A stretch of 61,030 bases of DNA. It comes from a virus. Numbering within the stretch: position 1 is the stretch's first letter; every line of letters starts with the position of its first letter. Below are positions 13,910 through 21,039 of the stretch, piece after piece. Where the stretch lies: IMG/VR virus record IMGVR_UViG_3300030099_002804, positions 1 to 61,030 of that record; one strand, 5' to 3'. Both the position numbers and the translations under genes were made by a program. The notes beneath the pieces are model-generated. The model was not told where the DNA came from. It was given only the letters and a program-made list of their open reading frames with translations, and made no database searches.

Positions 13910-16432
13910 ATGCAAACAACAACAACAACAGGAAATATACTGTTGGACCTAGTTGTGGTATTGTTGGCACTATTGCCAATTATGATGCCACTTCTTGCTG
14001 TCCTAACAGTACTGAGAAATGAACGAATGAACATGCGAATAGGTCTTGAGATTGAAGCAATCAAGAAGGCCCACATTCGTGAGTCACCACATGAGAAGAT
14101 GGCACACTGGATAATGAAGTGTGATGAGAAGATGTTGAAACTAATGTCCTCTCGAACACGGAAAACCATTCGTGCCCTCAAAGTCTCATTCCGTGGCTAC
14201 ACTCACGAAGTCATGAGCGAAACGAAGATTGTCACAGACTCATCATTGAGTCGTGGCGGCTTTGAGATTGTGTCACCCCCACTAATCGGGCGTGGCGTGG
14301 TTATGTCGTGGATTAGTCGGATGATGTCACACCTTCGAGGCGTGGCTGAAGTCGATAGGTCATGCGGCCTTCATGTCCATGTGGGTCTGAAGGACTACGG
14401 CGCAAGGGCAAACCCCGTCGAGTTAGGCTTTACCGAGCCTTCAGACAACCTTAGTCCCGAGGACTACGCCAAGGCCGTTACAGGCCGTGTGGCGTGGGCT
14501 TACGGGTACTTTCAACATGCAATCAATCTGATTGTTAGCCCAAGCCGCCGTGACGGTGAATGGAGCCGTAATGTCTCCTACATCAGCCAACAATATCGCA
14601 ACCCAAGCGAAGTACGCTTCGCCCAGCGAAAGTGGAATGATGAACATGGAATGTATGTCCGAGAATGGCATACCGAAACCGACCCCGCAAAGGTTGGCAT
14701 GGTATTCTATGACCGACTGTACGAAGGTAATCCCGACTACGGTGACTCTCGCTATCAGTGCGTAAATCCTCAATCACTACCGAAATACGGTACGATTGAG
14801 TTTAGAGCGCACCAAGGCACCACAAACGCAACCAAGATTCAGAATTGGGTGCAATTTTTGCACCTACTGGTCAGCCGTTGTGCGAGTAACTATTGGACCG
14901 ACATCACCAATTTCCGTGGTGACTCAATCCATGACCTATTCACTTGGCTTGGTTTGGCAGACGATGACCCACTCTATGTGGCTATGGTTCGCCGTATCAA
15001 GGCACTGAATGGAAACAACCCTAGTGTATTCCGTAATGACCCAATCTTGGCACACAACGCACTTTTCAAGGAGAGCGTAGTTTGCTCCCGATGTGGTTCG
15101 GCTTCTTGTGACTCAGATGAAGTGTGTGGCACCAACTACACACAAGATTTGATGGAGGAAACCGAGGCTCACTTTTTGGACTTGGATAGGGCATGCGATA
15201 CATGTGGCACATTACTTCGGGAAACCGAAGCACACATGCGCTATGACTACGGCGACCATCATGAAGCACACTGCCCTAACTGCGGCGATATGAGAGTGTT
15301 CAACGCTATGGGAGGAGTTATCCTCTCAGTCATGCTTGGCACCCTACCACTCGCACTGGTTATTGTAGGATGTGGCATTGGTGCCATACATGCGGCGGCT
15401 AAGACCTTCAAGGCCAAGCGATTGTCAACTAGACTCTTCAAGGCATTATCAGCCCGAGGCAAACAAGCCTCGGGCTTTGCCTTTGAGAATGGAAAGGGAG
15501 TGTACTATGTGAAAGCACCACACTCCTCAATCGCTATGGCTCACCATGTCCCGAAGCAACTACGCAAGCAAACTCAGTGGAGTATGTTTCACACCCGCTT
15601 CGCAACTCATGGTGCCAACAACAAGGCAAACGCTCACCCTCACTTTGGTCGCAAGGCTAAGGTAACGCTAGTACACAACGGCGTCGTACACAACCACGAC
15701 GATGTATGGATGGCATTGGGCGAGAAGCCTACTGGCCCTGTGGACTCACAGGCCGTAGCACAGTGCCTAGAAGTTGGTGGTATCGAGAAGGTAGTCGAGT
15801 TATGCAAGGGCTCAATGTCCTTGATTTGGTCTGATAATCGTGACCCACAAGGTACCCTCAAGTGCTGGACTAATGGAGGCAATCCATTGGTTATGGGTCG
15901 CATAGACGACGCAAGCAACGGCCCCGTAGTAATTGCCTCAACTGAGGCACTACTCAAGGAGGGATGTGGCAAGCGACTCAAGACACATTGGGATGCAACC
16001 ATAGGGCGTGAATACACAATCTCGCCTACCGGTAGCATCAGCAAGCGTGACATCGAGGGCAGTGAAGCAACCGCCGGGGTCGTCTATGATTGGCGCACCT
16101 ACAAGGTCGATGACTACTACTACACCTACGGCGCAAACTACTCGACTACCAAGACCAAGAAGCGACACCTACCTTATCGCATCAAGCAAATTGCGAAGAA
16201 GGAGTTAGAGCGCCTTGGTAGTTGGGAGCCAATCGAAGGCAAATGGGATGGCTTCGACCTTCATACCTTCAGTGGCATCCACGCCGCTAAATGGGATAAG
16301 GATGGCAAGCCCTTGACCTACGCACTACCGCAGTACATCAACCCGATGCACTATGATAGTGACCTTGAGGAGATACTCATGGGGTCGCACAGACCCGATG
16401 AGTTGGACTCATGCACATATGAGGCCCCTTGA
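13910..16432 (+). CDS. membrane-anchored amidoligase-like / class II glutamine amidotransferase fusion
   Basis: 840 residues. Residues 9-35 form a membrane helix. Residues about 43-350 match the amidoligase (Amidoligase_2, glutamine-synthetase-like COOH-NH2 ligase) pattern: GLEIEA (45-50), FEIVSPPLI (118-126), CGLHVHVGL (152-160) and TIEFRAHQGT (295-304). Eight cysteines in CxxC pairs (392-458) make zinc knuckles. Residues 465-487 are strongly hydrophobic and run straight into CGIGAI, where C488 aligns with the N-terminal nucleophile of class II glutamine amidotransferases. The rest of that domain is intact: HTRFATHG (561-568), NAHPH (574-578), HNG (589-591) and D612, with spacings close to GlmS. 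Predicted role: release ammonia from glutamine and form an amide or peptide bond using ATP. C488 is internal, so proteolytic release or an internal start would be needed for canonical chemistry. Function is inferred; the target is unknown. Confidence 0.85.
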   Translation: MQTTTTTGNILLDLVVVLLALLPIMMPLLAVLTVLRNERMNMRIGLEIEAIKKAHIRESPHEKMAHWIMKCDEKMLKLMSSRTRKTIRALKVSFRGYTHEVMSETKIVTDSSLSRGGFEIVSPPLIGRGVVMSWISRMMSHLRGVAEVDRSCGLHVHVGLKDYGARANPVELGFTEPSDNLSPEDYAKAVTGRVAWAYGYFQHAINLIVSPSRRDGEWSRNVSYISQQYRNPSEVRFAQRKWNDEHGMYVREWHTETDPAKVGMVFYDRLYEGNPDYGDSRYQCVNPQSLPKYGTIEFRAHQGTTNATKIQNWVQFLHLLVSRCASNYWTDITNFRGDSIHDLFTWLGLADDDPLYVAMVRRIKALNGNNPSVFRNDPILAHNALFKESVVCSRCGSASCDSDEVCGTNYTQDLMEETEAHFLDLDRACDTCGTLLRETEAHMRYDYGDHHEAHCPNCGDMRVFNAMGGVILSVMLGTLPLALVIVGCGIGAIHAAAKTFKAKRLSTRLFKALSARGKQASGFAFENGKGVYYVKAPHSSIAMAHHVPKQLRKQTQWSMFHTRFATHGANNKANAHPHFGRKAKVTLVHNGVVHNHDDVWMALGEKPTGPVDSQAVAQCLEVGGIEKVVELCKGSMSLIWSDNRDPQGTLKCWTNGGNPLVMGRIDDASNGPVVIASTEALLKEGCGKRLKTHWDATIGREYTISPTGSISKRDIEGSEATAGVVYDWRTYKVDDYYYTYGANYSTTKTKKRHLPYRIKQIAKKELERLGSWEPIEGKWDGFDLHTFSGIHAAKWDKDGKPLTYALPQYINPMHYDSDLEEILMGSHRPDELDSCTYEAP

Positions 16433-16485
16433 GCCAAGTGTTCATTCGTGACAACACAAGATACGACACACAGATGTCGAAGCCG

Positions 16486-16515
16486 GATTGTGGGGGGCCT
16501 CGGCCCCCCGCAATC
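16486..16515. terminator. GC-rich hairpin after ligase gene
   Basis: GATTG-t-GGGGGGCC-tcg-GGCCCCCC-g-CAATC, a long GC stem 54 bases after the stop codon of the ligase fusion. It lacks a T run, so termination or 3' end protection are both possible. Confidence 0.6.
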
Positions 16516-16620
16516 CTCCCCCCTAGCATTACAACACTCCTCACCTATCACAATCACACTTACCACGCTTCTCTTAGAGGCGAGCCGCCTAGACAAGTGC
16601 GGGGTATCAAATCGGTCTAG

Positions 16621-16655
16621 CCACTGGAGTTTTCATCTCCTTTTCCAGTGGTTTT
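16621..16655 (+). terminator. hairpin with T4
   Basis: CCACTGGA / TCCAGTGG perfect 8-bp stem with a T/C-rich loop, followed by TTTT. It is the second hairpin in the 282-base gap between the ligase fusion and the 16715 gene. Confidence 0.5.
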
Positions 16656-16690
16656 GGGATGTCGAGGCCCGTTCATAGCCTCGGCATCCC
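16656..16690 (+). promoter_or_regulatory. 13-bp leader hairpin before small zinc gene
   Basis: GGGATGTCGAGGC pairs with GCCTCGGCATCCC (one G-T wobble) around a 9-base loop. It stands about 25 bases before the ATG at 16715 and just before the GGAGG ribosome site, so it could modulate translation or protect the transcript's 5' end. Confidence 0.5.
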
Positions 16691-16714
16691 TCCTACTCCC
16701 TTGGAGGCATTACC

Positions 16715-16954
16715 ATGAGCGATAAACCGACCATGAAGTATTGTCCCCACATCGAATGTGGTGGTAAATTACAACCGCATTCATTTGACTCGGCAACGGG
16801 TTGCTTGGACTGTGATGGCCCATGCTCCCCCCGCCGTGTTCAGATGTGGCGAGACAATTTGAAGCAACCAACCGAGGAACCCGAACCTAGACTGGTCTAT
16901 CAAGGACCAGTTACCAAGGAGGTTTGGGAGGGCTTGTGCTACTGGAAACAGTGA
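16715..16954 (+). CDS. small zinc-ribbon protein
   Basis: 79 residues. CPHIECGGKLQ and CLDCDGPCSPRR give a two-knuckle ribbon resembling phage/archaeal topoisomerase-type or Com-like fingers, followed by a Pro/Glu-rich linker and a Trp-containing tail. GGAGG sits 8 bases before the ATG. It is the last gene before the terminator at 17050 and may be cotranscribed with the ligase fusion if the hairpins between them are leaky. Function unknown. Confidence 0.7.
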   Translation: MSDKPTMKYCPHIECGGKLQPHSFDSATGCLDCDGPCSPRRVQMWRDNLKQPTEEPEPRLVYQGPVTKEVWEGLCYWKQ

Positions 16955-17049
16955 ATGCACAGTCCACTCGAATAGAGGATGGCGGTGGCCTACAACCCAC
17001 CCCTTCAGATGGCATGAGGTAGCCAACCCGGACTGAGTGACAAACCGGC

Positions 17050-17130
17050 AAACACACAAATGGGGTCGCCCTTCGGGGCGGCTCCAAATATGTGTGTTTT
17101 TTTTATTTTTTTTATTTTTTTTTATTTTTA
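17050..17130 (+). terminator. long stem plus extended T-tract terminator
   Basis: AAACACACA (from 17050) pairs perfectly with TGTGTGTTT (17091-17099), and within it GTCGCCC-ttcg-GGGCGGC makes an inner stem. A run of T with few A follows to 17130. It ends the small zinc gene transcript before cassette 6. Confidence 0.8.
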
Positions 17131-17396
17131 ATGTACATTAGTAAGACTATAGTCTTACTGCATAAAAGAGAGAGAGAGAAAGTTGAGAGAGAAAGAGAGA
17201 GAAGTAAAGAGAGAAAGGGGGAGAGAGAGCATTAGTAAGACGAGAGAGAGAGGCGCATGTGAAAGAGAGAAGAGTTAAATAGTGGAGAGAGAAGTCTTAC
17301 TTAGTAAGACGAATGAATTGGCGAGAGAGTCGCTATGAAAAAGCCTTAGTAAGACGAAAAGAAGGAAAAGTATATAGCGAGAGAGAGAGGCTAAAC
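17131..17396. repeat. intergenic cassette 6: AGTAAGAC sites in a 230-base GA-rich array
   Basis: Starts with a perfect 20-base palindrome AGTAAGACTATAGTCTTACT (17140-17159), then GA-rich DNA with few pyrimidines to about 17396. Further sites: TTAGTAAGACGA near 17233 and 17343, and the palindrome GTCTTACTTAGTAAGAC (17294-17310). It is the largest of the six cassettes. Repeated, bidirectional sites point to binding of a multimeric protein, such as a replication initiator or a regulator. Confidence 0.7.
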
Positions 17397-17668
17397 GGTG
17401 TACTGCGAGCCTGTCGAGAGAATAGAGAGCCAAAAAAACTGTCAATGCGTATGGAATGGAGTAGGTAAATCAGGTGTTTCCAGCAACACCTACTGTTATC
17501 TGCTACCACCTACATTCAAGTAACAACTCCGGCAAAAATCACAATATCCGGCAGTGCCAGCCGACACGCCCACAACGCCAGCCGAAACACGCACCGCTAA
17601 ACGCACCCCTGCTCGGCCATTCACCTATCAACATTCATATACTCACCCCCGATTCTTGCCACCACCAA
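17397..17668 (+). other. gene-free stretch before the small-gene operon
   Basis: I see no supported gene. One hairpin stands out, AGGTGTT-tccagc-AACACCT (17472-17491). The rest is C/A-rich and continues to the promoter at 17669. An open frame from a GTG at 17474 runs across that promoter and has no ribosome site. Confidence 0.5.
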
Positions 17669-17694
17669 CTTGATATACCGGCGGCCCCATATTA
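17669..17694 (+). promoter_or_regulatory. promoter of small-gene operon, TATA plus GGCGGCCCC
   Basis: TTGATATACC followed by GGCGGCCCCATATT. A TATA-like box is followed by a partial GGGGC/GCCCC element and an AT box, the plan repeated at 18331, 18551, 19213, 21263, 22642 and 23699. Expected start of transcription is near 17696-17700, 16-20 bases before the first ATG. Confidence 0.55.
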
Positions 17695-17715
17695 GAACCA
17701 ACGGAGGCAACCAAC

Positions 17716-17871
17716 ATGGTAACGAAACAACAACTACAAAACATGCTTGACGAAACGATTGAAGAATTACAGAAGCCGAATGCGGCTATGCAGTTTCAGC
17801 GATATAGGCAACTGATATTCCACAGGGCCAACTTGGAAATGAAACTGAGGGACATGGGGGAATCACAATGA
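17716..17871 (+). CDS. 51-residue helical protein, paralogue of 18068 gene
   Basis: Reads MVTKQQLQNMLDETIEELQK, then PNAAMQFQRYRQLIFHRANL and EMKLRDMGESQ. A helical hairpin; LQNMLDETIEELQK matches LQLLLDETNERLQN of the gene at 18068, and both have Q/L-rich second helices. GGAGG precedes the ATG and the stop overlaps the next start (ATGA). First gene of the operon. Function unknown. Confidence 0.7.
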   Translation: MVTKQQLQNMLDETIEELQKPNAAMQFQRYRQLIFHRANLEMKLRDMGESQ

Positions 17872-18071
17872 ACCAAGAAGCAGATATGAAACGAAGCACA
17901 CAAAGGATGCTGGAAATTATACGAACCTCGGGGCGCAAGAAGTTTAGTTACACTGATGTTGATTGCGTGGGATGCGGTGAAAAAATCAGCATTTACAACT
18001 ACCACCTTTGGAGGCAGACACCTTGCTCATGCGAGGACAAGAAGGCACTTTTCGTGGAGGAATCACAATGA
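17868..18071 (+). CDS. small zinc-ribbon protein
   Basis: 67 residues with CVGCGEKI and TPCSCED, a four-cysteine ribbon after a basic helix (MKRSTQRMLEIIRTSGRKKF). ATGA overlaps join it to genes on both sides. The preceding bases GGGGGAATCACA are almost repeated before the next gene, consistent with local duplication. Function unknown; probably nucleic-acid binding. Confidence 0.7.
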   Translation: MNQEADMKRSTQRMLEIIRTSGRKKFSYTDVDCVGCGEKISIYNYHLWRQTPCSCEDKKALFVEESQ

Positions 18072-18226
18072 GCCAACTAAAGCAACTACAACTACTGCTT
18101 GACGAAACGAATGAGCGATTGCAGAACACAAGTGCGCCATACCAAAGCCACGAATACCTGCAACTATTAGCATACAGGTGTGAATTGTGGCGCAAAATAG
18201 ATGACCTAACGGAGGGATTGGCATGA
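18068..18226 (+). CDS. 52-residue helical protein, paralogue of 17716 gene
   Basis: MSQLKQLQLLLDETNERLQN, then TSAPYQSHEYLQLLAYRCEL and WRKIDDLTEGLA. The ATG at 18068 follows GGAGGAATCACA and overlaps the upstream stop, so it is preferred over the in-frame start at 18008. Clear similarity to the 17716 product indicates a tandem duplication around the zinc-ribbon gene. Helical-hairpin fold likely; function unknown. Confidence 0.7.
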   Translation: MSQLKQLQLLLDETNERLQNTSAPYQSHEYLQLLAYRCELWRKIDDLTEGLA

Positions 18227-18342
18227 AAATTAGAGTGCCTACAAAGATTTGGTGCGCTTGGCTGGTCTTGACCCTGCCAATCGCCGTAATCAACCTACTG
18301 CTCTATATCACAGGTGTCGTGGAGGTCGGCAACTATAAATAG
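18223..18342 (+). CDS. 39-residue membrane peptide
   Basis: MKIRVPTKIWCAWLVLTLPI, then AVINLLLYITGVVEVGNYK: a positively charged N-terminus and one transmembrane helix. The last codons (NYK stop) are part of the next promoter's TATA box (ACTATAAATAG). ATGA overlap with the preceding gene. Possibly a small membrane-active protein. Confidence 0.65.
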   Translation: MKIRVPTKIWCAWLVLTLPIAVINLLLYITGVVEVGNYK

Positions 18343-18358
18343 GGGCGGCCCCATATAC
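18331..18358 (+). promoter_or_regulatory. internal promoter: TATAAATA with GGGGC-GGCCCC repeat
   Basis: CTATAAATAGGGGC then GGCCCCATATACAG: a near-consensus TATA box followed at once by an inverted GGGGC/GCCCC element, then ATATA. It overlaps the stop codon of the previous gene. Expected transcription start is about 18360, shortly before the ATG at 18386. Confidence 0.7.
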
Positions 18359-18385
18359 AGACTGAAGCAACCGGAGAGGAGCAAC

Positions 18386-18550
18386 ATGGAATACAACAGA
18401 AAAAACAACGGACAATTCGACACCCCACAAAAGGTGTCATACCAATGCGAAGAATGCAATCACCAGCATATCGGATTTGAAATACATGGAATGAGAATTA
18501 CATGCCCCGAGTGTGGGTTCTCATTTGTCGTGGGGGTTGACGACCAATAA
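18386..18550 (+). CDS. 54-residue zinc-ribbon protein
   Basis: MEYNRKNNGQFDTPQKVSYQ, then CEECNHQHIGFEI and ITCPECGFSFVVGVDDQ: two CxxC knuckles of a rubredoxin/zinc-ribbon type. GGAGAGGAGC precedes the ATG. First gene after its own promoter. Function unknown. Confidence 0.75.
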   Translation: MEYNRKNNGQFDTPQKVSYQCEECNHQHIGFEIHGMRITCPECGFSFVVGVDDQ

Positions 18551-18578
18551 GTATTAATAGGGGCAGCCCCATTATACA
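18551..18578 (+). promoter_or_regulatory. internal promoter: TATTAATA with GGGGC-GCCCC repeat
   Basis: GTATTAATAGGGGC followed by AGCCCCATTATACA, the same design as at 18331, directly after the stop codon of the zinc-ribbon gene. It would serve the gene at 18613. Confidence 0.7.
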
Positions 18579-18612
18579 AATGAAACAACCCACCAAAACA
18601 GGAGGAATAAAA

Positions 18613-18789
18613 ATGGAAAAAACATATACAATAAGCGTAACATACGAAGCACAAATAACAACAACCGCAACACCTACTGAAATCGAAGAAGGGATTTGGG
18701 TAGGCGACATAGAGATAGCAAGACTGGGACACGGAGGCGGGATTATCGTTCTCGCTAATGCGACAGACATAGACATACAGGAGGAATGA
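18613..18789 (+). CDS. 58-residue small protein, beta-rich
   Basis: MEKTYTISVTYEAQITTTAT starts a mostly beta-strand protein that ends GIIVLANATDIDIQEE. Start chosen at the ATG after AGGAGGAATAAAA; the earlier ATG at 18580 lies in the promoter leader. The same ribosome site and MEKxxTI start recur at 19287, a local sequence reuse. Function unknown. Confidence 0.7.
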   Translation: MEKTYTISVTYEAQITTTATPTEIEEGIWVGDIEIARLGHGGGIIVLANATDIDIQEE

Positions 18790-18792
18790 AGA

Positions 18793-19284
18793 ATGAGAAC
18801 ACAACGAGAATACGGAATTGAAGCAAGAATACTACTGAAAAAACTACAAGAGGCAGGTTGCCAATTTATCAAGACCAGCGACTCGTATGGCGATAGTTAC
18901 TACGACATACCATGCGAGGGACTGAGCATTGGTAAAATCGCATACAACCTATGGAATCTTGAGGACTCAATGCTGATTATCAGAAACCCCGATGGTAAAA
19001 AAGCATGGGCACGATTCGTTTTCGGCAACGGCTGGGGCGAATTGATGGCTGATTACTCAGTGAACCTGCTCGGCAAATCTTTGCCATACGAAGAGGCCCG
19101 CCAGCGTGAGCGAGATGTAGGACTATTCGACTACTACGATTGGAGAATCAACGATGTTCTCAACTTCTTTGGAGTCACAAAAAAACTGACAGACATCATT
19201 GATGAAGCGGTGAATATAAATAGGGGGAGCCCCCATATAGAAAATGAGGCCGACTCAGAAACCGGACACACACAGGAGGAATAA
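18793..19284 (+). CDS. 163-residue unknown protein
   Basis: MRTQREYGIEARILLKKLQE at the start; middle has GLSIGKIAYNLWNLEDSMLI and ARFVFGNGWGELMADYSVNL; the C-terminal part is helical (RINDVLNFFGVTKKLTDIID) and hydrophilic at the end. GGAGG precedes the ATG. The last 25 codons overlap the next promoter at 19213. No family recognised. Confidence 0.7.
   Translation: MRTQREYGIEARILLKKLQEAGCQFIKTSDSYGDSYYDIPCEGLSIGKIAYNLWNLEDSMLIIRNPDGKKAWARFVFGNGWGELMADYSVNLLGKSLPYEEARQRERDVGLFDYYDWRINDVLNFFGVTKKLTDIIDEAVNINRGSPHIENEADSETGHTQEE
19213..19240 (+). promoter_or_regulatory. internal promoter inside coding sequence: TATAAATA with GGGGG-CCCCC repeat
   Basis: AATATAAATAGGGGGAGC then CCCCCATATAG: TATA followed by a GGGGG-AG-CCCCC inverted repeat. 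It lies in the end of the 18793 gene, so the protein residues NINRGSPHI are dictated by the promoter. It serves the 19287 gene. Confidence 0.7.
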
Positions 19285-19286
19285 AA

Positions 19287-20549
19287 ATGGAAAAAGCAAC
19301 AACAATAAGAATGACGAAGGACGAAAAGGACATTATGCAACTGCACACGGCGGCCCGAGGGCTACAAGAAGTGCAGCAGGCAATCGTCGCCGAGTTTAAC
19401 AGACAACATGCCGACTTCGATGGCAACGCTGAGTTTGATGGCAATTGGCCTAACAAGACGCTGAAAAAGGGTCTGACGATGCAAAGATTTAGCATCAGAA
19501 GAGGCACCTTGCCACAGGTCGAAGCCAAGTTTGACTGGACACCGGAGTATGTCAAGAAGCAAACTGAGATTGCTGAGGAGCAAAATCGCAGACCGTATCT
19601 GTATAGCGCAGGTCAATACCGACCAATCAATCCACAGATTACTGACGAAGATGGCAAGCCAGTCAAGCATGATGACGGCACAGACAAGTATCGCTGGGAG
19701 TGGACACCGCACATCGTAGCAGGTATCGAAACCTACATGGAAAACTGCATGAAGGCGGCGTTAGCAGCCACAAAGCGTGACTTGACCGAGCAAGAAGTAA
19801 AATACAGTCGTGACGGGAGAGTGCAAGAAGTATGGAATGTCGTGCAAAGACTACAACAATTCCAAGCATACATCACATTGGATAAGACCTACTACGAGAA
19901 CGGCGGCAGAAGCCTTGTATCGAAGCGAGCAAGCCCATACGAGCATCAACACTATGTCTTGCGTGGTGACGGCTCCAACCCAAGCGATAGTGACTACTAC
20001 ATACACCCGCTACTCGGGCTTGGTCTGAAGTGGTCGCTCATCAGCAAGGGCAAAAAGATTCTGCAAGCATTACAGAATATGCACACTGCCTACAACACAT
20101 ACAACAACAAGCAAAGGAACCGCAAATACACGCAAACCAATGTTGAAGCCTATGTGAAGAATGTGGAAATGAACGAGCAAGCCTACGAGGCCTTAATCAA
20201 GAGGCACACTAATTGGGGAACCGAAGATGAAATCACAATTGAGGATGCAATCAAGGCAGACAACGCTAAGAGGGCTGAAGTTGAAGAATACTTCAAGAAC
20301 ATGCCACACGCTGACATGCTTTCGACAGGAACACGAACACCTGCATTCTGCCGCCTATCAATTAGCGAGCAAGTTAAGCAAGCCGAGAATCGCATCGTGC
20401 AAAGCAAGGCTACGCTTGCCCGTGAGCAAACCCGTCTGACTGAGGAGACATCTGACCTACCTAAGTTGGAGTGGCAAATCACAATGATGGAGGCCGAAAA
20501 AGTAGCCGCACAATACGGACTACTCAATGACGGGGGTGAAGAGGAATGA
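19287..20549 (+). CDS. 420-residue unknown protein, largest of the small-gene operon
   Basis: Helix-rich protein: RQHADFDGNAEFDGNWPNKT with an internal NAEFDGN-like repetition, KFDWTPEYVKKQTEIAEEQN, WTPHIVAGIETYMENCMKAA, HPLLGLGLKWSLISKGKKIL and a C-terminal coiled coil (ENRIVQSKATLAREQTRLTE). No catalytic motif or known domain is seen. AGGAGGAATAAAA precedes the ATG and ATGA links it to the next gene. It could be a structural or scaffold-like factor; I do not recognise it. Confidence 0.75.
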   Translation: MEKATTIRMTKDEKDIMQLHTAARGLQEVQQAIVAEFNRQHADFDGNAEFDGNWPNKTLKKGLTMQRFSIRRGTLPQVEAKFDWTPEYVKKQTEIAEEQNRRPYLYSAGQYRPINPQITDEDGKPVKHDDGTDKYRWEWTPHIVAGIETYMENCMKAALAATKRDLTEQEVKYSRDGRVQEVWNVVQRLQQFQAYITLDKTYYENGGRSLVSKRASPYEHQHYVLRGDGSNPSDSDYYIHPLLGLGLKWSLISKGKKILQALQNMHTAYNTYNNKQRNRKYTQTNVEAYVKNVEMNEQAYEALIKRHTNWGTEDEITIEDAIKADNAKRAEVEEYFKNMPHADMLSTGTRTPAFCRLSISEQVKQAENRIVQSKATLAREQTRLTEETSDLPKLEWQITMMEAEKVAAQYGLLNDGGEEE

Positions 20550-20827
20550 GTCTAAACACTAACCCCTCAGACACAACACTAAGCGAGCATAGTCGTGCGG
20601 CTTGGGTTCTCAAGGAATGGGCAGAAGATTTGAAGTGCCTCGATGGGATGGAGAAGAGTGATTTTAGGTCACTGTTTTTCCGTGATGCGACAAAGGACTA
20701 CTTTGAAACAAAATGGGATTTGTTTTGCAGTGACAAGTTAAGATTCATTTGGGGAGTCATTCATAATATCGACCTGTTGGAACGGATTATGTATTACATC
20801 AGTTGGAGTAAGGGGATGGTTGAATGA
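20546..20827 (+). CDS. 93-residue unknown protein
   Basis: MSLNTNPSDTTLSEHSRAAW then helical, aromatic-rich (LRFIWGVIHNIDLLERIMYY). Joined to both neighbours by 4-base ATGA overlaps. No motif recognised. Confidence 0.65.
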   Translation: MSLNTNPSDTTLSEHSRAAWVLKEWAEDLKCLDGMEKSDFRSLFFRDATKDYFETKWDLFCSDKLRFIWGVIHNIDLLERIMYYISWSKGMVE

Positions 20828-21039
20828 TTGACCTACTACCGATTATCGCTGGCATAGAGGGGGAATGGATTGACCTATGCGGTCGAAAAGTTTTCCAGCA
20901 CAGGATTCACAACACCCAGTATATGCCCGGTTCGCACCCAGCCGTTGAGGCTGGTGTGACCGAGGAATCTGAATGGTATCTGATGATTGAAACTGATGGC
21001 CGGACTTGGATTTGGGATGGCTGGATTATGGAGGGATGA
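20824..21039 (+). CDS. 71-residue unknown protein
   Basis: MIDLLPIIAGIEGEWIDLCG then strand-rich with RTWIWDGWIMEG at the end. Overlaps both neighbours by ATGA. No family recognised; composition (Trp, Ile, Glu) suggests a small beta domain. Confidence 0.65.
   Translation: MIDLLPIIAGIEGEWIDLCGRKVFQHRIHNTQYMPGSHPAVEAGVTEESEWYLMIETDGRTWIWDGWIMEG

Noticed and set aside
13846-14181. 111-codon minus-strand frame opposite the start of the ligase fusion
   Set aside because: Antisense to the clear coding sequence with no ribosome site; the plus-strand protein shows real domains.
17131-17396. CRISPR array
   Set aside because: Repeats are short, irregularly spaced and embedded in simple GA sequence; there are no unique spacers and no cas operon.
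17474-17695. 73-codon open frame on the plus strand in the gap before the small-gene operon
   Set aside because: GTG start without ribosome site, Pro/His-rich low-complexity translation, and it runs through the promoter at 17669.
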